In this document: one piece after another, positions 38,110 to 47,016 of the stretch
Position numbering within the stretch: position 1 is the first letter of the stretch
How the letters are laid out: every line of letters begins with the position of its first letter
IMG/VR virus record: IMGVR_UViG_3300025669_000004
Span: 1-47,285 of that record
DNA from: a virus
Length of the DNA stretch: 47,285 bases
Strand: one strand, 5' to 3'
Program-made: the position numbers and the translations under genes
Notes under the pieces: generated by a model
The model's input: only the letters and a program-made list of their open reading frames with translations
Told to the model about the DNA's origin: nothing
Databases searched by the model: none

Positions 38110-38138
38110 AGGGAGTTGACAATAAAAGCCGACTCCCT
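38110..38138 (+). terminator. Hairpin closing the phosphoesterase cassette
   Basis: AGGGAGTTG (38110-38118) pairs with CGACTCCCT (38130-38138), nine pairs with one T-G, around an 11-nt loop. It has no T-tract. It ends the cassette 6 nt after the stop codon of the last gene. It also contains TTGACA (38116-38121), but there is no good -10 at the right distance. Confidence 0.55.
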
Positions 38139-38175
38139 ACAAATCTTAATTGTAAACTAATAGTATATATAAAGA

Positions 38176-38247
38176 TTAACTACTAGTTTATAAGTTAACA
38201 TAGGTTAAGTAAATAATTTAAAAATAAAATAGATTAACATAAGTTAA
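38176..38247. promoter_or_regulatory. Operator-like palindromic repeats
   Basis: TTAACATAGGTTAA (38195-38208) and TTAACATAAGTTAA (38234-38247) are near-identical palindromes, and a weaker third copy (TTAACTACTAGTTTA) starts at 38176. Start positions are about 19 and 39 bp apart, close to two helical turns and multiples. They lie in a 289-nt gap before the papain-like gene, with the last overlapping the RNA element. They may bind a regulator. Confidence 0.45.
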
Positions 38248-38378
38248 TTTTCAGTTGCACTTAACCACACCAATTCAACGAGAGTTCGGTTGGTTAGAAA
38301 TACATACGGCAGAATCCTTTTTTGAAGTCCCAACGCAACAGAGGCTTTATTACAGTCTTCTGCCCAGCTGAAAGTTAA
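38244..38378 (+). ncRNA. Structured RNA motif, copy 3 of 3
   Basis: The closing helix has 19 consecutive pairs: TTAATTTTCAGTTG (38244-38257) with CAGCTGAAAGTTAA (38365-38378), extended outward by five. Inside are TAACCACACC/GGTTGGTTA with an AAC-gaga-GTT hairpin, and GGCAGAA/TTCTGCC (38308-38314, 38358-38364), which ends directly at the closing strand. ACGCAACAG is at 38333-38341 and can pair with the GTTGC at the inner end of the closing helix. It ends 15 nt before ATG 38394. Confidence 0.62.
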
Positions 38379-38393
38379 TTTATTAAAAAACAT

Positions 38394-39392
38394 ATGGATG
38401 AAATAAGATATGGTTTTATAGATAGAGTAAGGGATTCTGATTGGCGTCTTGGTGCTAATGATAATTTAGATTTACAAAAAGTTAGTAATACTGGAGATTA
38501 TACAGATGTTATACCTAAATGGGAATCACAGATAGGTTTATATATGGATACTATGGCTTGTGTTACTTATTCTGCATTAGATTGTCTTGAAACAATATTC
38601 GGTCAAATAATGCAAGATTATAGTTATTTAGATGAATACAGAGATGAAAATGGAGATATAAATTTTAGTGATAGATTTATTGCTAAGTTATCTGAAACAA
38701 CTCATCAGGGTAATTATTTTACAAAAGTAGGAGATGCAATTAGAGGATATGGTATTTTAAAAGAATCTGATTGGGATTTTCCTTATAAACAAAGAACACC
38801 AGTTTTTGCTTGGGATGATTATTATACAGATATATCTCAAGAATTATTAGATAAAGGAAAGGATTTTTTAAGTTATTTTGATATAACTTATAGATTAATT
38901 CCTATAAATAATATAAATATAAAAGAACAATTAAAATATGGACCGATACAAATAAGTTATTCTACAAAAAGTCCAATAGTAGATGGAATAATTCAAAATA
39001 ATATAGCTTATCATCATCCTAATCACGCTGTAATGATTTATAATGTTAAAGATGATGGAGTTATAGAAGTATTAGATCACTATGAAAGAAATGGACACGG
39101 ACATATTAAGTTTGCAAAAGATTTTCAATTTGGCCAATGGGCTTTACAATATTATATTAAACCTAAACAATTAAATACTATGAATTTAAAAGAAGGAACA
39201 TTATATCAATTAGTAGAAGGAAGAGGAGGATTTGCAATAGCAATAGATGATGCCTTATTTATAGACGATTTAGCAAAAATACTTGCTACTTGGGAGGTTA
39301 GAAATAATGGTAAAGGTAAAACAGCTACAATGACATTAAATGATTGGAATAGCTTTGACCATTATAACTTAAAAAGAGAAAAAATAAATTAA
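38394..39392 (+). CDS. Papain-like cysteine protease, probable cell-wall or virion peptidase
   Basis: A 332-aa protein. DTMACVTYSALDCLE has a likely catalytic Cys at 56; HHPNHAVMIYNV has the His near 211; LDHYERNGHGH follows in the place of the Asn/Asp helper. This Cys-His order matches papain-like peptidases that phages use as endolysins or virion enzymes. An upstream Gln (46) could stabilise the oxyanion. The C-terminus (NTMNLKEGTLYQLVEGRGGF) may be a short wall-binding or structural module. Late position with holins nearby suggests lysis, but virion processing is possible. Confidence 0.6.
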   Translation: MDEIRYGFIDRVRDSDWRLGANDNLDLQKVSNTGDYTDVIPKWESQIGLYMDTMACVTYSALDCLETIFGQIMQDYSYLDEYRDENGDINFSDRFIAKLSETTHQGNYFTKVGDAIRGYGILKESDWDFPYKQRTPVFAWDDYYTDISQELLDKGKDFLSYFDITYRLIPINNINIKEQLKYGPIQISYSTKSPIVDGIIQNNIAYHHPNHAVMIYNVKDDGVIEVLDHYERNGHGHIKFAKDFQFGQWALQYYIKPKQLNTMNLKEGTLYQLVEGRGGFAIAIDDALFIDDLAKILATWEVRNNGKGKTATMTLNDWNSFDHYNLKREKIN

Positions 39393-39396
39393 CAAT

Positions 39397-39474
39397 ATGA
39401 CTAACAAACAAGTGGATGAAATAATAAAAGCACTTGAATCATTAGTAAAAAACTTAAAAAAAATAATAAAATAA
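39397..39474 (+). CDS. Tiny hypothetical helical peptide
   Basis: A 25-codon frame (MTNKQVDEIIKALESLVKNL then KKIIK), amphipathic helix with Lys-rich end, 4 nt after the papain-like gene and 4 nt before the tail gene. It may be a real small protein or a leader peptide. Weak. Confidence 0.35.
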   Translation: MTNKQVDEIIKALESLVKNLKKIIK

Positions 39475-39478
39475 TAAT

Positions 39479-41224
39479 ATGTGTCCAACAGCAGAATTAT
39501 TACAAAAACCCAGTATAATAGATATAACAGGGTCAACTATTACGGTGGCACATCCTGATATTTCTGGTTATACAAGACATTATCTTAGAAGCCAAGTAAC
39601 TACTGTCAGTTCTCTGACAGCTACATTTACAGCAGCAATCACTGATATTATAACTTCAGCAACACACGGATTAGCTACTGGTAATATAGTAGTCTTTACT
39701 ACTACTACAACTCTCCCTGCTGGTTTATCTTTGGCTACAAATTATTATGTAAAATATTTGACAGCAAACACATTTAATGTAAGCACAACATATAATGGAA
39801 CTAATGTTGATATAACAGATACTGGAACTGGTACTCATACATTTACAGTAGTAGGAACTACATCAGCAGTAGATGATAATCTAGGACTAGAAGATAATGA
39901 TTGGTTTGTACTAGGAGAAATAGGAGACGCTAAAACAGAAGATGATGATGTTAATGGAACAGTAACAAGAGGAACAGCACTTCCAATAACAAATAATATT
40001 AGCTTTGCTCACGATATTAGTACTCCAGTTACAAAGATATTAGAAAGAGGAATAGCAATTTATGGAACGGATGATGATGGTGTAACTGGAACAATAATAG
40101 AATCTATTGGTGCTATCACTGCTTCTGGTACTCAATTAGCAGATGCTACAATGATTCAATGGAATAGAGAATCCACTGAATATACAATGATTACTACTGA
40201 TACTACTTATGAAAAGTATTATGTAGTATTTACAGATGGAACCACTGAATCAGCTATTAGTGATTGTGTAGCGGCAGCAGGATTAGGTTCAACTGCTATT
40301 CAAAATCAAGTAGATTCAGCCTTAGAGATGTGTGATGAAGAGATTAACGAAACAGGAAAGATTACTAGAAAGTTCTTACTAAATCAATCTAATCAATGGC
40401 AAGATACAGTTAGCCAATATATCTATACTAATGAACGAGGTACTAGAGTAGTTAAAGATTGGGCGCACGAACTTGTTAGTAATGATACTTCAATAACTGC
40501 TACTGAGAATGAAAATGAATATGCTTTATCAGGATTAACATACGCACTTAAATATCCTGATTCTAAACAAGGAATATTGAATGTAAGATTTGGAACTAGG
40601 TCTTTAGAATATATAGACCCAGCAGAGATGGATAAAAACTTTACTAATATACCTGTTACTCAAGTTAAAACTGCTATTACAGTTGCTGATACTTCAATAG
40701 TATTAGATAGCACTTATGAGTTTTCTGAATCAGGAACAGTTTATATTGGAGAAGATACAATCTCTTATACTGGAAATACAGAAGCTACTGGAACTCTAAC
40801 TGGTTGTACTGATGTAGATAATGATCACGCAGTAGATGATAATGTATGGCAGAATATACAACCTGGATTACCAAGAACTTATACAATATTTAATGGAAAG
40901 ATAATTGTTAATGTTCCTATTGATACTGATTATGTAGGATATGCTTTTAAGTTTAAATACTTAAAAGCCTTAACTCGTTTTAGCGATTTCAGTGATACAA
41001 CTGATATACCCTTTTATAATACTTTAGAAACTTTCTTAAGAGCTAGAATAGAGATTAGAAAAGGTAATAGAAGTGAAGGAGATAAAATAATGGAACAATT
41101 TGAAAAGCAATTAGCTCGTAATGCTGCTTCTCAATTTACTCCTGTTATGGAAGAGATGACATATCATACTTTCAACAATGACTTAGACAATGGTAGAACT
41201 AATTTATTATATACAAAACGATAA
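39479..41224 (+). CDS. Tail tube/adaptor protein with beta-sandwich insert
   Basis: A 581-aa protein. An inserted module (residues about 36-120: ATFTAAITDIITSATHGLAT, LPAGLSLATNYYVKY) is related to the one in the protein at 32087. The C-terminus (FSDFSDTTDIPFYNTLETFL, then RARIEIRKGNRSEGDKIMEQ and FEKQLARNAASQFTPVMEEM) looks like the helical bundle of podovirus tail-tube/adaptor proteins that bind the portal. Between are beta repeats. The next gene is a nozzle-like protein, the usual order. Function inferred from architecture and order. Confidence 0.6.
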   Translation: MCPTAELLQKPSIIDITGSTITVAHPDISGYTRHYLRSQVTTVSSLTATFTAAITDIITSATHGLATGNIVVFTTTTTLPAGLSLATNYYVKYLTANTFNVSTTYNGTNVDITDTGTGTHTFTVVGTTSAVDDNLGLEDNDWFVLGEIGDAKTEDDDVNGTVTRGTALPITNNISFAHDISTPVTKILERGIAIYGTDDDGVTGTIIESIGAITASGTQLADATMIQWNRESTEYTMITTDTTYEKYYVVFTDGTTESAISDCVAAAGLGSTAIQNQVDSALEMCDEEINETGKITRKFLLNQSNQWQDTVSQYIYTNERGTRVVKDWAHELVSNDTSITATENENEYALSGLTYALKYPDSKQGILNVRFGTRSLEYIDPAEMDKNFTNIPVTQVKTAITVADTSIVLDSTYEFSESGTVYIGEDTISYTGNTEATGTLTGCTDVDNDHAVDDNVWQNIQPGLPRTYTIFNGKIIVNVPIDTDYVGYAFKFKYLKALTRFSDFSDTTDIPFYNTLETFLRARIEIRKGNRSEGDKIMEQFEKQLARNAASQFTPVMEEMTYHTFNNDLDNGRTNLLYTKR

Positions 41225-41242
41225 AAAATTTATGAGAAATTT

Positions 41243-42703
41243 ATGAGAATAGAATACTTACAATTTTTACAAGGAGCAAACACGCAAGTAAGTCCTTTCC
41301 TTATGGGAGATGATATGCTTACTATTCAAGATAATGTAGTTACTTCTCATCAGTTAGGAGCTATATTAAAACGACCTGGTTATTCACAAGTAGGTGGAGC
41401 ATTAGATGCTAAACCTATTACAGGACTTCATAATTTCAGACAAACATCTTCCACTCAGAAGATACTAGCTACTTGTAATAATTCAGCAGGAACTAACTTA
41501 ACTCTACAATGGAATAGTTCTGGAACTTGGACAGATATTGCTTTAGGTGGAGTATGGGATGGTTATGAAGACGCTGTTGTAGAAATGGAAGACTTCTTAG
41601 GATATTGTTTCTTTGTAGGATATGATTCTGCAGACAATGTTTGGTTACCTATCAAAAGTATGACAGGGGTTACTTTAGGAACTACTAATTTAACTGATGT
41701 TCCAGCTGGTGCTAAATATATTAAACGATACAGAGATAGACTTTATATAGCTAATCTTAATGACGGTGGATTATTACCTTATAGAGTAGGATTTTCAGAT
41801 GTTCCAGTAGCAGGTTCAATCGGATGGACAGAATATCAAGCTGATACAGGTTGGATTGATGTTGATTATAGTGAAGCTATTACTGGTTTAGGAACTAACT
41901 GGGATAGACTAATGATATTCACAGAGTATTCAGCATATATGTATGACCAATCTACCAAGAAAAAAGTTTGGGATGTAGGTTGTTCTAATCATAGAACTAT
42001 TAAAAACTCAGGAGCTTATATGATATGGGCTAATCAAGATGGAGTATGGATGTCTACTGGTGGAAGACCACAGAATATAGCTGGTAGAGTATTAGATTTT
42101 ATAAAAGGTTCTACTCCTTCTGCTATGTTTGCTGAAGTAGTTGATGAAGAATATCATTTATATGTAGGTAATGTAACTGTAAATGGAATAAGTTATTCTA
42201 ATTGCTCACTTATCTATAACATACCTACTCAGACTTGGAGATGGCACGAATATCACGATGGAATAGAAATATTTGCTAGATATAATGATTCAGGAGATGA
42301 CAGACTTTATATGGGAACTACTGATGGAGAAGTTATGAATCTAGGTAAATATACAGATGGCACATTGGTAAACTCAGATGATGGTAATGATATACAAGCA
42401 TTCTTTAGAACCAAGCCTTTTAACTTTGGAATGGCCGAGAAATATAAACGATTAATGAAGATGACTGCTTTTTCAGATAGAGCGCAAGGACTTTTATTAA
42501 AATGTAGAAGATTAAATAGAAATTCAGATGCGACTATTAAACCATTACCATTAGGACAACTTAATAATTATATAGAAGAATTTACTCCTAAGATAGAACC
42601 AGGAGAATTACTACAAATTGAAGGAGTAGAGATAAGTACAAACCCTTATTTCTCATTCTATGGTTGTGTAGTGGATGTACAGTTAAATAACGATAGAAAT
42701 TAA
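41243..42703 (+). CDS. Tail nozzle / tail-tube distal protein
   Basis: A 486-aa protein. Repeated strands with WxxGxY-like turns (GVWDGYEDAVVEMEDFLGYC, YRDRLYIANLNDGG, YHLYVGNVTVNGISYSNC) suggest a beta-propeller-like body, as in podovirus tail nozzles. The N-terminus (LQGANTQVSPFLMGDDMLTI) resembles the start of tail proteins that set the virion tail length. It follows the tube/adaptor. A four-codon frame (MRNL, 41232-41246) overlaps its start because of an 11-bp tandem duplication. Confidence 0.6.
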   Translation: MRIEYLQFLQGANTQVSPFLMGDDMLTIQDNVVTSHQLGAILKRPGYSQVGGALDAKPITGLHNFRQTSSTQKILATCNNSAGTNLTLQWNSSGTWTDIALGGVWDGYEDAVVEMEDFLGYCFFVGYDSADNVWLPIKSMTGVTLGTTNLTDVPAGAKYIKRYRDRLYIANLNDGGLLPYRVGFSDVPVAGSIGWTEYQADTGWIDVDYSEAITGLGTNWDRLMIFTEYSAYMYDQSTKKKVWDVGCSNHRTIKNSGAYMIWANQDGVWMSTGGRPQNIAGRVLDFIKGSTPSAMFAEVVDEEYHLYVGNVTVNGISYSNCSLIYNIPTQTWRWHEYHDGIEIFARYNDSGDDRLYMGTTDGEVMNLGKYTDGTLVNSDDGNDIQAFFRTKPFNFGMAEKYKRLMKMTAFSDRAQGLLLKCRRLNRNSDATIKPLPLGQLNNYIEEFTPKIEPGELLQIEGVEISTNPYFSFYGCVVDVQLNNDRN

Positions 42704-45700
42704 ATGCCAACAATACGGGATTTGGGTTACAGCGTTTTCAATAGACGAGATAACGCAGATATAAATGAAGAGATAGTAGAACTTAATCAGGTTATCCCTG
42801 GTAGTGGTGTTGGTTTTGGTGAATTAAATATAGGAGTTTTTGAAGATAATCAAGATATACAAAGTAGAGGTTTTGTATCTGGTTCAACTGGTTGGAGAAT
42901 ACAAGGAGATGGAACAGCAGAATTTCAAAATGTTATTGTTACTGGTGTAGCTTTAAGTGACTGTACTGGAGATTTAGACGATATAGATAATGGAACTACT
43001 TATTCAAGAGTTCTTACTACAGATATAACGGCAGGACATATTCTTTTAAGTGCTGCTAGTGGAGATAGTGATGATATAGGAGAAGGAAGTTCTAACTTTT
43101 TTGCTGGAGCTTCTGGTGCAGATTTTATAAAAGCTATTGATACTTTAGATAATGTTTCTAATGGTGCTACATATGGTCGTGTAGCAATAACAGATATTAC
43201 TGCTGGGCATATAGTCTTAGCACAATGTGATACTACTGGTTATACTTTAGATAGCGTAAGTGATGGTGCTACTTATGGAAGAATAGCTATTACCGATATT
43301 AGTTCTGGACATATTTTACTTTCAACTTGTACTGGTGATTTAGATAATATAGATGATGGTACTACTTATAGTAGAATAGCAACAACAGATATTACTGCTG
43401 GGCATATTACTTTAGTATCTTCCTCAGCTTCTATAAATATAAATGATACAACATTCGGAAATCAAGGTATTCAATTACAATATAATGCAGGAACACCAAG
43501 GGGTTATATAGGTGATGGTTCAAATGCTTTCTTTAACTTTGATGGAACTAAACTGACTTGGAAAGCTGCTAATACAGAACTAGACGGAGACGGAAAACTT
43601 ACTTTAGCTGGAGCTACTATTGGTACTTCTGTTATTACAGGAATAGCAACAGGTTCAGAAATAGCAATACAAGGATGGCAATCAGATTTAGTATTTAGTG
43701 CAACTGATTATAGAATTGTTGCTTGGGCTTCAGGAACTATTACTTTAATGAATGGAGATACTTATTCTATTGACGCTGGTAATACTGGTAATATGGCAGC
43801 TTTAACTTATATTTATTTAGATATAGCTACATCTATTACCGTTTTACAAACTACTACAACCCCAGCGACAGCAGTAGGAACAGGAAAGATTTTAATTGCA
43901 GTAGCAGAAAATAACGCAGATACAACTTCTGACGCTACATTTCAAGTATTTGGAGGAAGTGGTGGCAATAATTTATTAGTAGATAATATTGTAGCTAATA
44001 GTGCATCTACTAATGAGTTCATTTCTAACACAGCACAAATTAAAGATGCTATTATAACAAATGCTAAAATAGATACTTTAGCGGTTTCTAAACTTACAGC
44101 TGGAACTATTACATCACAAGCGATTACTTTAGCTATAACTCCAACTGGAGGAGATACATATATAGCAGCAGGGAAAACAGATTTTGGAGATACAACAGCT
44201 GGATTTATATTAGGAATAGATGATAGTGATAGTGATATAGCTAAATTTGAAATAGGAGAAGAAACTAAATATTTAAAGTATGACCCAACTAATGGAATGA
44301 GAATAGCTGGGAATATAACTATTTCTAATCCAGAAGATATAAATACAAGTGATTTAACTAATGGTGCTGGTTGGACAGACGATACTACTGCTGATACAGC
44401 TATTACTAACGCTGCTACTGCTCAAACTGCAGCTGACGACGCACAAGGTGACGCTACAACAGCTTTGGGAGAACTTGATGATATTGCAGCTGATGATAAA
44501 ATTACACCTGTTGAAAAGCTAACTTTACTTCCTATATGGAATAGTATTTTAGCAGAAAAAACAGATATAGATTCAGAAGCTGATACATTTAGTGTAAGTA
44601 AAACTGATTATGGTACTGCTTATGATAACTTATATGGTTATGTTGTAACTACATTATCTACGTTTGACAATATGGCAGCTACTACTGATATTACTCGTGC
44701 AACTTGGAATGGATATTTTGAGGCTTATTATAATGCTAAAGTTGAAATACTTAATGCTATATCTACTGCTGCTAAAGGTTTAGCAGATACTGCACAAGGT
44801 GCAGCAGATGATGCTCAAGGTGATGCTACTGATGCTTTAAGTGAATTAGATGATATAGCAGATGATGCAAAGATAACCCCAGTAGAGAAACTTACTCTTA
44901 AACCCTTATGGGATGACATAGTTGTAGAAGGAACTGCAACAACAGGAACAATACCAACACAAGCTACTTTATTTGGAGTAGCTGATACTGATTTTGATAC
45001 AGCTTATGCAACTTTATATGCTTATATAATTACAACTTTAGATGTTTTTAATGATATGGAAGCAACTACAGCTATTACTCGTGCTACTTGGGATACAGAT
45101 TTTGAAGCATATTATAACGAAAGAACATTGCTTTTAAATGCTATAGCCGCTAAAGCAAGAACACTGGCTAATACTGCTCAATCTGCTGCAGAAGCTGCAC
45201 AAGGTGACGCTACAACGGCTTTAAATTCTTTAACTGATATTTCTGATGATGCTAAAATAACTCCTGTTGAAAAATTGACAGTTAAACCTTTATGGGATTC
45301 TATAGTAGCCGAAAAAACTACTATTGATACACAGGCAGACGTTTACTCAGTCTCTAAAGTAGCCTATGGTACTGCTTATGATAATTTATATGGATATGTA
45401 ATCACAACCTTAGATGTGTTTGATGATATGTCAGCAACTACAAGTATTACTAGAGCAACTTGGGATGGTTATTTTGAAGCCTATTATGGTGCTAAGGTTG
45501 ATATTTTAAATGATATTGCTGATGCTACTGCTTTATTAGCTGATTGGACTGGATTAAGTAATATTCCTGGAACATTAGGAACACCCGCTGGAGCAGGATT
45601 ATTTTTAAGTGCTACATATTTAGGTTATTATGATAGTTCTAATTGGAAAACCTATATGGATAGTTCAGGAAATTTCTATTTAGGTGGTAGTTCTGGAAAA

Positions 45701-46750
45701 TTACAATGGGATGCTTCAGAAGATACTTTGACAATAACTGGAGTAATAAATGATAGTAGACTTGTATATAGTAGTATGTTTGGAGATGGAGCAGCTGGAG
45801 ATGTAGTATCTAGTGGAGATATTACACTAACTGATGATGTTTATTATGATAATTTGACAATTAGTTCTGGTGATGTTCTATATACAGATGGATATAGGGT
45901 TTTTGTAAAAGATACTTTGACATTTGAAGGAACTGGTAAGATAGTTTCTAGTGGTGGTGATGGTGGTAATGGTGGTAATTCTTCTGGTGATACTGCTGGA
46001 ACTGCTGGTGCTGCTGGAACTCAGGCTCATACAGGAGGAATACTGCCAGATTCTCCTATTGGTGAAGTTGGTTCTGCTGGTGTAAATAATACTGATGGAA
46101 TTGCTGGAACTGCTGGAGATAGTTTTGATAAAGCATTATTAGAAACTACTGGTGCTGCTGGAGGAGCTGGTGGATTTGGTAAATATCTTAGTTATACTCA
46201 AAATGGAGGTGCTGCTGGTGCTGGTGGTGCTATTGCTAGAAAAAAATTATCTTTAACTACAAGTTCTATAAATTTTCCATTTACTTTTGTAGATGCTGGA
46301 GAAGGAACTATTGATGAACTAGATATTAGTCCTGGTGCTGGTTCTGGTGGTTCAGGTGGATGTGAAAAATATTCTGGTTCTCCAGTTGGTGCTTCAGGTG
46401 GTTCAGGTGGTTCAGGTGGTGCTGGTGGATGTGTTTGGGTATTTGCTCAAACTATTGTTACAGTAGATGGAAATGTTTATATAGAAGCTACAGGTGGTGA
46501 TGGTGGAGATGCTGGTACTTCAAATATGACTGCTCCTAATGGTGCTACTGGTGGCTCTGGAGGAGGAGGAGGAGGAGCTGGTGGAATTGTTTTAATAACT
46601 TATGCTAGAAAATCAGGAACTGGAACAATAGATATTACAGCAGGAACTGGTGGTACTGGTTCTGATGGTGCTTCAAATGGAGCTAGTGCAAGTGATTCAG
46701 ATGGAGCTGATGGTGCAAATGGACAAGCTGGAATAATACTTTATTTATAA
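42704..46750 (+). CDS. Long tail fibre with triplicated modules and glycine-rich tip
   Basis: The protein has 1348 aa. The start (GSTGWRIQGDGTAEFQNV) is a motif of phage tail-tip proteins. Four short repeats follow (TYSRVLTTDITAGHILLS, ATYGRVAITDITAGHIVL and variants). Three modules of about 120 residues (near 580-700, 701-825, 826-950) each start with AQGDATxALxxLxDI, then ITPVEKLTxKPLWDSI, and end with TRATWxxxFEAYYxAK; they resemble repeats of tail-associated adhesins. The C-terminal 260 residues are Gly-rich (GGSGGSGGAGG; GGGGGGAGG) between strands, a likely adhesin tip with polyglycine helices. It starts right after the preceding stop. Confidence 0.65.
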   Translation: MPTIRDLGYSVFNRRDNADINEEIVELNQVIPGSGVGFGELNIGVFEDNQDIQSRGFVSGSTGWRIQGDGTAEFQNVIVTGVALSDCTGDLDDIDNGTTYSRVLTTDITAGHILLSAASGDSDDIGEGSSNFFAGASGADFIKAIDTLDNVSNGATYGRVAITDITAGHIVLAQCDTTGYTLDSVSDGATYGRIAITDISSGHILLSTCTGDLDNIDDGTTYSRIATTDITAGHITLVSSSASININDTTFGNQGIQLQYNAGTPRGYIGDGSNAFFNFDGTKLTWKAANTELDGDGKLTLAGATIGTSVITGIATGSEIAIQGWQSDLVFSATDYRIVAWASGTITLMNGDTYSIDAGNTGNMAALTYIYLDIATSITVLQTTTTPATAVGTGKILIAVAENNADTTSDATFQVFGGSGGNNLLVDNIVANSASTNEFISNTAQIKDAIITNAKIDTLAVSKLTAGTITSQAITLAITPTGGDTYIAAGKTDFGDTTAGFILGIDDSDSDIAKFEIGEETKYLKYDPTNGMRIAGNITISNPEDINTSDLTNGAGWTDDTTADTAITNAATAQTAADDAQGDATTALGELDDIAADDKITPVEKLTLLPIWNSILAEKTDIDSEADTFSVSKTDYGTAYDNLYGYVVTTLSTFDNMAATTDITRATWNGYFEAYYNAKVEILNAISTAAKGLADTAQGAADDAQGDATDALSELDDIADDAKITPVEKLTLKPLWDDIVVEGTATTGTIPTQATLFGVADTDFDTAYATLYAYIITTLDVFNDMEATTAITRATWDTDFEAYYNERTLLLNAIAAKARTLANTAQSAAEAAQGDATTALNSLTDISDDAKITPVEKLTVKPLWDSIVAEKTTIDTQADVYSVSKVAYGTAYDNLYGYVITTLDVFDDMSATTSITRATWDGYFEAYYGAKVDILNDIADATALLADWTGLSNIPGTLGTPAGAGLFLSATYLGYYDSSNWKTYMDSSGNFYLGGSSGKLQWDASEDTLTITGVINDSRLVYSSMFGDGAAGDVVSSGDITLTDDVYYDNLTISSGDVLYTDGYRVFVKDTLTFEGTGKIVSSGGDGGNGGNSSGDTAGTAGAAGTQAHTGGILPDSPIGEVGSAGVNNTDGIAGTAGDSFDKALLETTGAAGGAGGFGKYLSYTQNGGAAGAGGAIARKKLSLTTSSINFPFTFVDAGEGTIDELDISPGAGSGGSGGCEKYSGSPVGASGGSGGSGGAGGCVWVFAQTIVTVDGNVYIEATGGDGGDAGTSNMTAPNGATGGSGGGGGGAGGIVLITYARKSGTGTIDITAGTGGTGSDGASNGASASDSDGADGANGQAGIILYL

Positions 46751-46757
46751 AAAAATT

Positions 46758-47012
46758 ATGTATATTTATTACAGTAAAAAAGACAATAATATAAAAATGA
46801 TAAGTGAAAAGAAAATCACTGCATCAAATTTATTTTATATAAAAAAAAATCTAACAAAAGAAGAAAATAATAGTATTGGAAGTGTTAAATATGATAGAAA
46901 AGTAATTGATGGAAAACTAATTATTGTTGAAAAAGAAACAATAGAAGACCTTGTAGATAATTGTAAAGATTTTAAAGATTTAAAAACATTATTAAAAAAT
47001 AAATTAAAATAA
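46758..47012 (+). CDS. Hypothetical protein
   Basis: An 84-aa basic protein (MYIYYSKKDNNIKMISEKKI start), helical end (VDNCKDFKDLKTLLKNKL). It stands between the long fibre and the large internal-protein gene at 47017, 7 and 4 nt away. Beta-rich first half. Perhaps a fibre chaperone or fibre-assembly protein; the sequence does not show it. Confidence 0.5.
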   Translation: MYIYYSKKDNNIKMISEKKITASNLFYIKKNLTKEENNSIGSVKYDRKVIDGKLIIVEKETIEDLVDNCKDFKDLKTLLKNKLK

Positions 47013-47016
47013 ACAT

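Noticed and set aside
38116-38145. Promoter using TTGACA at 38116
   Set aside because: The sequence 16-18 nt downstream (about 38138-38145) is not a reasonable -10, and TTGACA lies in a hairpin arm.
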